From: Thiocapsa bogorovii
GTDB taxonomy: Bacteria; Pseudomonadota; Gammaproteobacteria; Chromatiales; Chromatiaceae
NCBI RefSeq assembly: GCF_021228795.1
Contig: NZ_CP089309.1
Span: 3,038,001-3,102,000 of the forward strand
Reading direction: 5' to 3'
Length of the DNA stretch: 64,000 nt
The stretch's first letter is position 1. Each line of letters starts with the position of its first letter. A program made the translations under genes and the position numbers. Below the pieces are notes generated by a model that did no database searches, was not told the DNA's origin, and worked only from the letters and a program-made list of their open reading frames with translations. This document shows, one piece after another, positions 33,717 through 42,620 of this stretch.

Positions 33717-36700
33717 CGCGCTTGCCGCCTATCGCGCGCTTCCGGCAGACGAGCAGCGGATCCTGCGTGTGCTCTCGGTGATCTGCGAGCCGGTTGCACG
33801 AGACCGGCTGCAACAGATTCTGAACGCCTTGGATTGGCGCGATCGGGCAGGCGCGTCTCTGAGTCGGCACGTCGACGAGGCCCTGATCCGGCGCTTGGTC
33901 GGGTCCGGCCGGATCCAATCGGAACGCAGCGCGCTCGCCTGTCACCCCGATCTGCTCGAACCCCTAACGCGGGAGACGCTCGCCGACGGCACCTTCGAGG
34001 CGATTGTCGCTGCGGCCGAGCGGGTCCTTCCGGTCGTCCCCCCGAACGCCCCGACCTGGCTTGTGCCGAGTCCCGAGCGGCGCTTGCGGATGCTCCGTGT
34101 CGCCCTGTACGCCGGGCGTCAGGATGAGGCGCTGCGGATGTTCGCCTTGAGCGATCAGGTGTCGTTGAGCGGATTGTCCGCGGCCCATGTGATGCCGCTG
34201 ACCCGGGTCATGACGTCCTCGACGGACCTCGCCTGGTTGGAAACACTCGACCCGCGGCTCAAGATCGCCGGTCTGGTTCCGCCGTTGCGCCTGGCGGCCC
34301 GCGATATGATCGAGCGCGACGACGTCTACGCCCTCATCGAGCAGCTCTTCGTCCCGCTCCTCGGCACCCATCCCGAGGCCGCCGACGCCCTGATCGAGCA
34401 GAGACTGCAGCGCGGCCGGCTTGCCGAGGTTCCGTCCTTGCTGGACGGACGCAGCGATCCTGCGGCGTCGGTTCAGCGCGGTTGGCTGCAGTTCCTGTTC
34501 GGCCACTACGAGCAGTCGCTCGACGTCTTCGATGCAGCACGGGAGACCATCCGCAAGGCGACCCGCAAGCGCAAGGTCTATCTCCCCGGGATCCCCGGGG
34601 TTCTGGCGCTGCTGACACGTTTGCGGCGCGGCGAGCGGGAGGACTTCGAGTTTGTGCAGCAGCAGGTTGCGATCGCGCTGCGCGCCGACGTGACAGACCC
34701 CGTCGAACCCGTGTATCGGCTGCTCGGCGAGTTGTCGGCCGTCTTGGCCGGACAGCGTCGAGTGGACGAGTGCGCCTGGCTGGAGCAGCGTCTGGGGTTG
34801 CGCGGCGCCTTTGTGCTCCTGTTCCAGTCCTTGATGCTCCATTGGCTCGGCGAGCGGCCGGCGCCCGAAGCGCTCGACGTGCTCGCCGGGTGGGCTGCGA
34901 AGGCGCATCAAGCCGGCTTCCTCTGGTACGCCCACGAGGCATCGGCACTCCTGGATGCCTTCGATTTCGAAGGTGAGCGCCCACAGCTCGGCAAGCCGCC
35001 CGCGGGTCTGGTGTCGATGTCTGATCTGCTCGCACGCAAGGCGACCTGGGAGATCGCGCTCGATGCGCTCAAGGGACTCGGCGTCCAGGCTGCGCCCGGT
35101 GTCGATGCGCGTGAGGGCGCAGACCGGCGCATGGCCTGGCAGATCCGTTTCATCCAAACGACAGGCATGCTCGAGCCGCGCGAGCAAAAGCGCACGAAGC
35201 GCGGCGGTTGGACCAGCGGTCGTGCCGTGTCGATTCAGAAGCTTGTCGAAGAGCCCGACAGCTTCGGCTATCTGACCCCGCAGGACCGCGAGATTTGTGC
35301 CTGTATCGTCCGCGAGCAGGGATCGACCTGGTACGGCGGATACGACCGTCTGAGCTATCGCTTCGATGCCGACCGCGCCCTGCTCGCCGCGGTCGGTCAC
35401 CCGCTGCTGAGCGTTCGCCGGCGTCAGGGCGACAGTGTCACCGAGCTTCCGCTTGAGTTGGTTGTCGGCACGCCTGTCCTCTCGGTGGTTCGGCGTCATC
35501 AGGATATCCTGGTCACCATCGAGCCCTTCCCGCCGGAAGGGCGTTCGCTTCTGCCGGTCGATGAAACCCCGAAACGCGTCCGTCTGTTTCAGTTTGAGCT
35601 CGCCCATCGCGAGATCGCCCGCATCCTGGGTCCGGAAGGTCTAAAGGTTCCTCAAGGCGCCGAGAAGCGGCTGCTCGAGGGGCTGGCCGCCGTGGCCCCG
35701 ATGGTCACCGTCCATTCGGATATCGCCGGGGACGACAGCGCCGCCGAGACCATGCCCGCCGACGCCCGGCCCCACCTGCATCTCATTCCCTTCGCGACCG
35801 GTCTGAGCCTGGAGCTGCGCATCCACCCGTTCGGCGACAGCGGTCCGCAGCTTCTGCCGGGGGAGGGGAGGGCAACCCTGCTCACCGAGTTCGAGGGGCG
35901 CGCCGTACGCTGCTCCCGCGACCTCGAGGGCGAGCGCACCGCGGCCCGCGAGGTGCTCGACGCCTGTCCCGCGCTCCGCGACAACGAGTCTTGGAGCTGG
36001 TCGCTCGACGACCTTGAAGTGGCGCTGACCACGCTGGAGCAGCTCCATGCGCTCGGCGAGACGGTTGTTCTGGAGTGGCCCGAGGGCAAGCGGATCGGAC
36101 TGACTGCCGAGATGCAGATGGCTTCTCTACGCGTCAAGATCGAGCAGGAAGGCGACTGGCTCGACCTGCAGGGCGAGATCCGGCTCGATAGCGGTCGGAT
36201 CGTCCTCATGCAGGAGCTGCTGGATCTGGCGGCTGCCGCGAAGGGGCGTTTTATCCCGCTCGGCGAGGGTGACTTTCTGGTCCTCAGCCAGGCGTTGCGG
36301 CGCAAGCTCGACGGCGTGCGTGGTCTGACCGACAACGGCCGCTTCCACCCGCTTGCCGCACCGGCCATCGCCGAGGCGATCGACGGGATGACGCTTGATG
36401 CCGACAAGGTCTGGCAAGCCCTGCTCGATCGCCTCGCCGCCGTCGAGGAGCTGGAGCCGGAGATCCCGTCCACGCTGCAGGCCGAGCTGCGCGACTACCA
36501 GGTCGAGGGTTACCGCTGGCTCGCCCGGCTCGCGCATTGGGGCGCCGGTGCCTGTCTCGCCGACGACATGGGTCTTGGCAAAACCCTCCAGGCATTGACC
36601 CTGATCCTGTCGCGCGCGCCCAAGGGTCCGACCCTCGTTTTGGCGCCCACCTCGGTCTGCGGCAACTGGGTCGACGAGGCGCAGCGTTTCGCGCCGACCC

Positions 36701-37860
36701 TGCAGCCGCTGCGCTTCGGCCCCGGTGATCGAGCGGCCATGCTGGACGCCGCCGGTCCCTTCGATCTGATCCTCTGCAGTTACGGCCTCCTGCAAACCGA
36801 AGGGGAGCGTCTGGCCGCGGTGTCCTGGGAGACCATCGTCGCGGACGAGGCCCAGGCGTTCAAGAATGCCCTGACGAAACGCTCCCGGGCCATCATGAAG
36901 CTCAAGGGCGGCTTCCGGATGATCACCACGGGTACGCCCGTCGAGAACCATCTCGGCGAGCTGTGGAACCTCTTCCGCTTCGTCAATCCGGGTCTGCTCG
37001 GCTCGCTGGAAACCTTCAACCGCCGTTTCGCCATCCCGATCGAGCAAAACAAGGACGCGGGCGCGCGGCATCGTCTCCGCCAGCTGCTGCGGCCCTTCAT
37101 CCTGCGTAGACTCAAGAGCGAGGTCCTGAGCGAGCTGCCGCCGCGCACCGAGATCACCTTGAGGCTGGAGCTGAGCGACGGCGAGCTGGCACTCTACGAG
37201 GCGATGCGCCGACAGGCCGTCGAACGCCTGTCCGACCCGGAGGCGGCGGCCAACCCCGGCCAGCAACGCATCCAGCTCCTTGCCGAGATCATGCGTCTAC
37301 GCCGCGCCTGCTGCCATCCGCGTCTGGCGCTTCCGGACAGCGATCTGTCGAGTGCCAAGCTGGATGCCTTCAATGAGATCCTCGACGAGCTCTTGGAGAA
37401 CCGCCACAAGGCGCTCGTCTTCAGCCAGTTCGTCGACCATCTCGCACTGATCCGCGCCCATCTCGACGCCCGCGGCATCCGCTACCAATATCTCGACGGC
37501 TCCACCCCCGAGCCGCAGCGGCGTGCCGCCGTCGCCGCCTTCCAGGCCGGAGAAGGCGACCTTTTCCTGATCAGCCTGCGCGCCGGCGGCGTCGGTCTGA
37601 ATCTCACTGCCGCCGACTATGTGATCCACATGGATCCTTGGTGGAACCCGGCCGTCGAGGATCAGGCCTCCGACCGCGCCCACCGGATCGGGCAGCAGCG
37701 TCCGGTCACCGTCTATCGGCTGGTCGCCAAGGATACGATCGAGGAGCGGATCCTGGCGTTACATGCCGCAAAGCGCGATTTGGCGGATGGCTTGCTCGAA
37801 GGCAGCGAGGGCGGGGGGCGTTTGAGTTATGCGGATATGCTGGCGTTGGTGCGCGGCTAA
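33709..37860 (+). CDS. Large SNF2-family ATPase/remodeller
   Basis: 1383 residues. The C-terminal 460 residues form a full SNF2 motor: LRDYQVEGYRWLARLAHWGA, Walker A DDMGLGKT (about 952-959), LVLAPTSVCGNWVDEA, Walker B DEAQ (1046-1049), TGTPVENHLGELWNLF, LVFSQFVDHLALIRAHL, SLRAGGVGLNLTAADYV and SDRAHRIGQQRPVTVYRLV. The first 900 residues are helical and then beta-rich and match nothing I can name; they contain no visible nuclease or methyltransferase. The motor probably translocates on double-stranded DNA or displaces protein from it. Its stop TAA is formed by the end of repeat copy D. Confidence 0.9.
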   Translation: MADALAAYRALPADEQRILRVLSVICEPVARDRLQQILNALDWRDRAGASLSRHVDEALIRRLVGSGRIQSERSALACHPDLLEPLTRETLADGTFEAIVAAAERVLPVVPPNAPTWLVPSPERRLRMLRVALYAGRQDEALRMFALSDQVSLSGLSAAHVMPLTRVMTSSTDLAWLETLDPRLKIAGLVPPLRLAARDMIERDDVYALIEQLFVPLLGTHPEAADALIEQRLQRGRLAEVPSLLDGRSDPAASVQRGWLQFLFGHYEQSLDVFDAARETIRKATRKRKVYLPGIPGVLALLTRLRRGEREDFEFVQQQVAIALRADVTDPVEPVYRLLGELSAVLAGQRRVDECAWLEQRLGLRGAFVLLFQSLMLHWLGERPAPEALDVLAGWAAKAHQAGFLWYAHEASALLDAFDFEGERPQLGKPPAGLVSMSDLLARKATWEIALDALKGLGVQAAPGVDAREGADRRMAWQIRFIQTTGMLEPREQKRTKRGGWTSGRAVSIQKLVEEPDSFGYLTPQDREICACIVREQGSTWYGGYDRLSYRFDADRALLAAVGHPLLSVRRRQGDSVTELPLELVVGTPVLSVVRRHQDILVTIEPFPPEGRSLLPVDETPKRVRLFQFELAHREIARILGPEGLKVPQGAEKRLLEGLAAVAPMVTVHSDIAGDDSAAETMPADARPHLHLIPFATGLSLELRIHPFGDSGPQLLPGEGRATLLTEFEGRAVRCSRDLEGERTAAREVLDACPALRDNESWSWSLDDLEVALTTLEQLHALGETVVLEWPEGKRIGLTAEMQMASLRVKIEQEGDWLDLQGEIRLDSGRIVLMQELLDLAAAAKGRFIPLGEGDFLVLSQALRRKLDGVRGLTDNGRFHPLAAPAIAEAIDGMTLDADKVWQALLDRLAAVEELEPEIPSTLQAELRDYQVEGYRWLARLAHWGAGACLADDMGLGKTLQALTLILSRAPKGPTLVLAPTSVCGNWVDEAQRFAPTLQPLRFGPGDRAAMLDAAGPFDLILCSYGLLQTEGERLAAVSWETIVADEAQAFKNALTKRSRAIMKLKGGFRMITTGTPVENHLGELWNLFRFVNPGLLGSLETFNRRFAIPIEQNKDAGARHRLRQLLRPFILRRLKSEVLSELPPRTEITLRLELSDGELALYEAMRRQAVERLSDPEAAANPGQQRIQLLAEIMRLRRACCHPRLALPDSDLSSAKLDAFNEILDELLENRHKALVFSQFVDHLALIRAHLDARGIRYQYLDGSTPEPQRRAAVAAFQAGEGDLFLISLRAGGVGLNLTAADYVIHMDPWWNPAVEDQASDRAHRIGQQRPVTVYRLVAKDTIEERILALHAAKRDLADGLLEGSEGGGRLSYADMLALVRG

Positions 37861-37941
37861 ATCGCGTCTTGCGGTCAATCGCGTGGCTTGAGTAGCGGGC
37901 GGGGTCGGAGTAGGGCGATGTCTCGGCGGGGACGCGATTTA
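37858..37941. repeat. 84-bp-class inverted-end element, copy 5 (D)
   Basis: Perfect 11-bp inverted ends TAAATCGCGTC (37858-37868) and GACGCGATTTA (37931-37941); both ends carry the same compensating change (ATCGCG/CGCGAT) relative to ACCGCG. The left TAA is the stop codon of the SNF2 gene. The interior is unlike copies B and E. Confidence 0.85.
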
Positions 37942-38015
37942 GGAGATTAGGATCAGGTTTGTGACTCGCGATTGTCCCGTTTCGGAGTGAGATCGAAAGC
38001 GCGTCGGACGCGTTC

Positions 38016-38050
38016 ACCGGGATAGTCGACTTGCAGTCGACTATCCCGGT
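38016..38050. terminator. Perfect 16-bp hairpin downstream of the SNF2 gene
   Basis: ACCGGGATAGTCGACT (38016-38031) and AGTCGACTATCCCGGT (38035-38050) are exact inverse complements around a 3-nt loop. The hairpin is very stable and lies 156 bp after the SNF2 stop and 89 bp beyond the end of the convergent kbp gene. There is no T-run, so a factor-independent terminator is not certain; an mRNA-stabilising hairpin or palindromic binding site is also possible. Confidence 0.6.
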
Positions 38051-38103
38051 TGCTTCCCATGTACCGCATCCCGCGACGTGACCGGAGCGCCGGCGCAGGT
38101 TTC

Positions 38104-38130
38104 GGTGGCCTTCGCTCTCGCTCGTCCACC
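38104..38130. repeat. GGTGGC...TCCACC short palindromic repeat, copy 2
   Basis: GGTGGCCTTCGCTCTCGCTC followed by GTCCACC and CTAC. It matches the unit at 8536-8562 in its ends and core and is again intergenic. Confidence 0.5.
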
Positions 38131-38138
38131 CTACCTGG

Positions 38139-38576
38139 CTAACCGGCCGACTTGGGAATGCGGATCTTCTGCCCGGGGTAGATGAGGTTGGCGTCTTTGA
38201 TGACCTCTCGGTTCGCCTCGAAGATGCGCGGATAGGCGTTTGCGTCGCCGTAGTATGTCTTGGCGATGGCCGAGAGCGTGTCGCCTTTCTCGATGACGTA
38301 GAAGTCGACCTCGGCGGTCTGGGGCGGTGCGGTGAGCTGATCGGCCTTGACCTCCGCGACTCCCTTCACATTTCCGGCCATGAGCACGGCCTTCTCCATG
38401 GCCTCCGGGCTCTCTGCCTCGCCCGTCAGCGAGACAACCCCGTTGTCGTAATTCACGGTCAATCCCTTGACCCCGGGGTTGTCTTGCTCGATCTCCGCTT
38501 TGATCTTCTCCCCCGCCTCTGCGTCGTTTCCGAAGAGTTTCTTGCCGATGTCTTTCGCGAAATCGAAGAGTCCCAT
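38139..38576 (-). CDS. kbp: BON-LysM protein, Kbp/YgaU-like
   Basis: 145 residues. An N-terminal amphipathic start (MGLFDFAKDIGKKLFGND), a BON domain (VKGLTVNYDNGVVSLTGEAE) and a C-terminal LysM domain (YVIEKGDTLSAIAKTYYGDA, LIYPGQKIRIPKS) reproduce the architecture and length of E. coli Kbp (YgaU), a cytoplasmic potassium-binding protein made in osmotic stress. I start at the ATG at 38576, which matches the MGLF start of the family; the open frame continues 22 codons upstream. A decayed second copy lies about 800 bp away. Confidence 0.88.
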   Translation of the reverse strand: MGLFDFAKDIGKKLFGNDAEAGEKIKAEIEQDNPGVKGLTVNYDNGVVSLTGEAESPEAMEKAVLMAGNVKGVAEVKADQLTAPPQTAEVDFYVIEKGDTLSAIAKTYYGDANAYPRIFEANREVIKDANLIYPGQKIRIPKSAG

Positions 38577-38748
38577 GATGTGCTCCGATGGTGTGATTCG
38601 GTTTAGACTGCGGGTGCCGAATGGCGTCGAAGAGGCTTGCACACGCGACGACTTTCGGCAATCTCGGATCGTTGCAGATCGATGTCGTTGGGGGTCGGAG
38701 GCAAAGCCGGACGATATCCTGCGCGCCGCGCCTATTTAGAGCGCATGA

Positions 38749-39078
38749 TCAGAAGCCGCGGCCACCCGTTACGATGGATTTGACAACTCCGCCGCCGATC
38801 TTAACGCGCGCAATCAAACGGCGTGGGCCGAAGTTGTAGGTCCATATTTCGTAGGGATCGGCAAGTTGCTCGGTGACGTAGGTTTTGGTGAGACGGTCGT
38901 AGCGCTGAACCGCGGATTTGTTTTCGTACCGGTCGATCTGTGTCGGCGCGCCGCAGCGCTGACGCAACAGGAGGGCGGAGTCGCCTTTGGAGACAATATC
39001 ACTGCCGCAACGAAGGTTTTCGGCCAAGACCGGCGCGGTCACCGCGCAGAGGCAGAGCAACGCGAGCGCACGATACAC
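38749..39078 (-). CDS. Small secreted protein of DUF2845 type
   Basis: 109 residues with a signal peptide (MYRALALLCLCAVTAPVLA). The mature part begins NLRCGSDIVSKGDSALLLRQ and continues RCGAPTQIDRYE and DPYEIWTYNFGPRRL, the pattern of the small periplasmic DUF2845 family, whose two cysteines and GD..V..CG core recall SmpA/BamE-like folds. Function unknown. Confidence 0.75.
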   Translation of the reverse strand: MYRALALLCLCAVTAPVLAENLRCGSDIVSKGDSALLLRQRCGAPTQIDRYENKSAVQRYDRLTKTYVTEQLADPYEIWTYNFGPRRLIARVKIGGGVVKSIVTGGRGF

Positions 39079-39296
39079 CTTGAATACCTCCGGGGGATGC
39101 TGTTTTCTGCTTGGTTGGACGACACTCCTTGATCAGCCTAGACGACGTCCTCCACTCTGTCCACGCCGCACACCCCGACCGCGTCCGCGCCTGCCGTCGA
39201 CCAATACTCGTCCCGGCGACGGACGATCGTGGGATCGATCATCTCGGGGACTTGTCCGAATCCCCGATCCCGACCCGGGTCGTATGGCGCATGCCA
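39079..39296. other. Intergenic region upstream of the DUF2845 gene
   Basis: No gene seen. It should hold the promoter of the minus-strand DUF2845 gene. The left end near 39118 has a purine/pyrimidine composition compatible with a ribosome binding region on the minus strand, nothing more specific. Confidence 0.4.
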
Positions 39297-39462
39297 AGCT
39301 GTCTGCCGTAGCGACAACGCCGTTGTCGTAGGTCAAGTTCAATCCCGTGATCCCGGATTGGCCCGCTCGATCTCCTCCTCAGACCCGTTCGCGAGCCTCT
39401 CCCTCGTTTCCGAAGACCTTCTTGCCGACGTCCTTCAGGAGAACAAAGAGCCCCACGGTGTT
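39297..39462 (-). pseudogene. Decayed duplicate of the kbp-like gene (5' part)
   Basis: The minus strand reads VGLFVLLKDVGKKVFGNEGE and then AREKV-like codons ending in a stop, against MGLFDFAKDIGKKLFGNDAE in the intact gene at 38139. After a frameshift it continues EEIERANPGSRD and, after a second shift, GLNLTYDNGVVATADS, against IEQDNPGVKGLTVNYDNGVV. The ATG is replaced by GTG and homology ends in the BON domain; no LysM part follows. Two shifts and a stop make it a pseudogene. Confidence 0.8.
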
Positions 39463-39580
39463 CCTCGCGGTGATCTTCAGTTGTTGCCGTCGATGCGTGT
39501 TGTTCATCGGGGTCTGTCGCAAGCACCCCTCGGGCGCTTGCGAGCGCCACAGCGAGCCGAGTTCTCTTTTGGAAAATGCC

Positions 39581-39880
39581 TCAGCTGAACATCGACTTGA
39601 TCCGGTCGACGGACTCTTTGACACTGACCTTCAATTCCGCCCACTTGTCTTCAGCCTCGTCCTTGATGTCTTCCCATTTGTCGTCTGCGGCCTCCAGGAT
39701 CTCTTGGCGACGAGCTGCGCCCTCGTCCCACTTGGCCTTCAGCTCCGCCATCTGCTCTTCGATGGCCGTCTTGACGTCTTCCGAAGCATCCCCCGCCTTG
39801 TCGCGCAGATGACCCAGATCGGTCTCCCACTCATCGAGTTGTGCCTTCAACTTGGCCAGATATTCGTCTTTCGTGCTCAT
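39581..39880 (-). CDS. Small charged helical protein
   Basis: 99 residues, highly charged and helical throughout with a coiled-coil pattern (YLAKLKAQLDEWETDLGHLR, IEEQMAELKAKWDEGAARRQ, KWEDIKDEAEDKWAELKVSV). No signal peptide or membrane segment. Proteins of this kind are common near stress genes, but I know no function. Its neighbour pseudogene and the Kbp-like gene are on the same strand. Confidence 0.7.
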   Translation of the reverse strand: MSTKDEYLAKLKAQLDEWETDLGHLRDKAGDASEDVKTAIEEQMAELKAKWDEGAARRQEILEAADDKWEDIKDEAEDKWAELKVSVKESVDRIKSMFS

Positions 39881-40349
39881 CGCATCGACCCTCTTCTAAG
39901 TTGGTTTCGGGACGCGCCGCGAATGATTCGCCGGTGGTAGCCGAGACCGGCAGGACATGAGCGTGTCGGCGCGTTTCACGCTCTAAACGCTGCCCGGAGC
40001 GCATCGTCTGGGTTCGAACGAACCCTACAATCAGTGTATTCCAAAATCTCTGAGGAGACGCTGCTTCACGCGCCCGATGGGCTGGCTCGGCTTCGCGCCG
40101 ACGGACCGATCGGCATCGATTCGGGTCGGCGCACGCGTCACCTTCTGCCCGAGACCGGCCATGGGGCGTGCGCTCGGCAACGTCAAGGGATCGGGGCAAC
40201 CTTGAGTGACGGGTCGTTCGTCACCACGCTCATCCATCGGGGCGAAGCGATCGTCGACTCTCGCCGCGCGCCGTTCGATCTCATAATATCCAGAATACAC
40301 AGACCGAACCGTCGCCGAGTCGCTCTCGGCGAGCCCACAGGAGGAAGCC
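39881..40349. other. Divergent intergenic region before the TelA-like operon
   Basis: No convincing gene in these 469 bp. A -10-like TAATAT stands at 40284-40289 upstream of the TelA-like gene but lacks a good -35. A strong ribosome binding site AGGAGG (40339-40344) sits 5 nt before the ATG at 40350. Confidence 0.4.
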
Positions 40350-41582
40350 ATGAGCCAGACCCAATCGATTGCTGCTTCAGCGACGGCGAACGCAGATGCC
40401 ATCGCGACCGCGACCCCTATGCAATATCTGGACAAGGCCATGAACGGCCTTCACGATCTAGGGCTGCTTCCGAACGAGGGCGACCGCCAAGCCGACCCGA
40501 TCGTTGCGCTCTTGAATCAGATCTCGACCCTCGATGAAGGTCGCGTGACCGCCATCGCGAGGACACTAAGCCAAGCGTCGCTCTTCAACGACGTCGTGCG
40601 TCAACAGGTTCAGGCGATGGAGATCGGTAGTCGGTACGAGGACATCACCAACGCCTTCAACAGTATCCGAGACGATGCCAAGACGATGGTGGATCAGATC
40701 GAGGACGGAAAGCTCGACACCTTCGAGCGGATGAGCAACGTCTGGATGAAGGTTACACGCGGTGACATCGCAGCGCGTTTCGACAAAATCAAGAAAAGCT
40801 ATCTGGATGTGACCGCCGCCACCGACGACCAGATTCAGCGCGAGCATCGGATCCTGGAAGCCTACCAAGATTTTCGCGGTGCTCTGAAGCAGTCAGAGGT
40901 GCTGGCGCTCGAGGTCCTTAAGACCGCACAAGGTCGGCTGGACGCGGCGAAGGCGGCGCTGGACGCGTCGATGAAACGGGTCGAGGCGCATACCTCGGGC
41001 GAGCCTGCCGAGCGCGCCCGTCTTGAGTTGGCCCGCGACGAACAGGTACGCGCACTGCAGCTCGAAGAGAAGCGCTATCAGATCGCCAAGGATCTGTCCG
41101 ACAACCTGACCATCTCCTACAACACCTCCGAGGTGGTCATGGCGCGCCTGCTCCAGACAACCAATGCCAAGGAAAGGGTCTATGCTCAGGCCGTGAGCTT
41201 CTTCAGCACCAACGAGGTCGTCCTGACCGCGCTCACCGCATCCTTTACCGGGATGTTCGGGCTGCACGAAGGGACGCAGACGGTGGAGGCGATGAAGGAG
41301 GGCGTCAGTCAGTCGCTCGAGGTCTTGGCCGATATCGGTGGCAAGGTCCAGGAAGCGGCGGTTCGGGCTGGCTATGGGCCGACCGTGCGCGCCGACGCGG
41401 TGAAGAAGCTGGTCGACTCCGTGGTGACCTGGCAGACCCGATCGCACGAGATCATCGAGGAGATGCGCGTCCAAAGCACCCGCAATGCCGAGGAGATCCG
41501 CGACGCGGTGGAGGAAGGCAAACGCAAGCTCGCGCGCCTCGCCGAGGAGGGTAACGGGCTTGAGCTCGCAGTCGACGCATGA
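40350..41582 (+). CDS. TelA-like (toxic-anion-resistance family) helical protein
   Basis: 410 residues, helical, soluble. The segments NAKERVYAQAVSFFSTNEVV, LTALTASFTGMFGLHEGTQT and VKKLVDSVVTWQTRSHEIIE resemble the TelA/KlaA family, named for tellurite resistance though its biochemistry is unresolved. A long charged helix (about 190-250) precedes this part. The strong AGGAGG fixes the start. The stop overlaps the next gene by 4 bp, making a tight operon with the next two genes. The family match is by eye and moderately sure. Confidence 0.6.
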   Translation: MSQTQSIAASATANADAIATATPMQYLDKAMNGLHDLGLLPNEGDRQADPIVALLNQISTLDEGRVTAIARTLSQASLFNDVVRQQVQAMEIGSRYEDITNAFNSIRDDAKTMVDQIEDGKLDTFERMSNVWMKVTRGDIAARFDKIKKSYLDVTAATDDQIQREHRILEAYQDFRGALKQSEVLALEVLKTAQGRLDAAKAALDASMKRVEAHTSGEPAERARLELARDEQVRALQLEEKRYQIAKDLSDNLTISYNTSEVVMARLLQTTNAKERVYAQAVSFFSTNEVVLTALTASFTGMFGLHEGTQTVEAMKEGVSQSLEVLADIGGKVQEAAVRAGYGPTVRADAVKKLVDSVVTWQTRSHEIIEEMRVQSTRNAEEIRDAVEEGKRKLARLAEEGNGLELAVDA

Positions 41583-42535
41583 GCACGGAGACACTCCCGG
41601 ACACCGGTGCGCGACCCGCCGCCGAAACCGCGCAGCGCGCCATGATCGCCGGCAGCACGCATCCGCTCGACGAGGTTATGCTGGCGATGGACGTCGTGGA
41701 TACGCTCAGACGTCGCGAGCGCCTCGCCGAGACCGAGCTCGACGACCTGGGTCGCGAGGAGGATCTCAAAGAGCGTTTGCGTAAGATCTACGCGGCTCAA
41801 GGAATCGATGTCCCGGACCATGTGATCGCGCAAGGCGTGGCGGCACTCAAGGAAGGACGCTTCACCTACTCCCCGCCGCCACGCTCGCTGGCAACCCGGC
41901 TTGCCCGGATCTACGTCAAACGCGGCGACTGGGGAAAATGGGTCGGCGGGATCCTGGGCGTCATGATCCTCGCCGCCGTCATCCAGTATGTCTCGTTCGT
42001 GGCCCCGAATGCCGCCTTGCCCGATGATTTGGCGCGCGTTCACACGGAAGCCATCGCGCTGGCCGGAGACGACCAAGCGCGCGAAACCCTCGAACGCTAC
42101 TTCGGTGCAGGTCTGTCCGCGCTGCGCAACGACGACACCGAAGGCGCCCGGCTTGCACTGCGCGAGCTTGAGACCGCCTTGACGACCTTGGGGCAGGAGT
42201 ACAGCCTGCGTATCATCAACCGTCCGGGCGAGCAGACCGGTGTTTGGCGCGTTCCTGACCTGAATACGAATGCGCGCAACTATTACATCCTGGTCGAAGC
42301 CGTGGATCCGACGGGACGGGTGCTCCGTGTGCCGATCCGCAACGAAGAGACCGGTGAGACCGAGACAGTGGCCGTCTGGGGGCTTCGCGTGGACGAAGAG
42401 ACCTTCAACAGCGTTGCGCGCGACAAACAGGACGATGGCATCATCGAGCGCGACCGTTTCGGCTACAAGGCACGCGGCGTGTTGGTTCCGCGGTACGACA
42501 TGCGCACGACCGGCGGGGCCATCACGCGATGGTAA
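41579..42535 (+). CDS. Single-pass membrane protein of unknown function
   Basis: 318 residues. The N-terminal cytoplasmic part has a helical motif (LDEVMLAMDVVDTLRRRERL) and KIYAAQGIDVPDHVIAQGVA, a proline turn (FTYSPPPRSLATRLARIYVK), one membrane helix (WVGGILGVMILAAVIQYVSF, about 120-138), then an extracytoplasmic domain with helical repeats and a beta-rich end (YYILVEAVDPTGRVLRVPIR, YKARGVLVPRYDM). I do not recognise a characterised family. ATGA overlap with the TelA-like gene suggests that the products work together. Confidence 0.75.
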   Translation: MSTETLPDTGARPAAETAQRAMIAGSTHPLDEVMLAMDVVDTLRRRERLAETELDDLGREEDLKERLRKIYAAQGIDVPDHVIAQGVAALKEGRFTYSPPPRSLATRLARIYVKRGDWGKWVGGILGVMILAAVIQYVSFVAPNAALPDDLARVHTEAIALAGDDQARETLERYFGAGLSALRNDDTEGARLALRELETALTTLGQEYSLRIINRPGEQTGVWRVPDLNTNARNYYILVEAVDPTGRVLRVPIRNEETGETETVAVWGLRVDEETFNSVARDKQDDGIIERDRFGYKARGVLVPRYDMRTTGGAITRW

Positions 42536-42620
42536 GAGCCGGTCCTGCGCCTGCCGGAGCGCGCCGCGCCGCGGCTCGGTCCAACTTCGCGGCAGGAACC
42601 GCTCACTCTGGAGACTGCAC

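Noticed and set aside
33964-35607. 547-codon minus-strand open frame opposite the SNF2 gene
   Set aside because: Lies within the coupled plus-strand operon and shows no family features.
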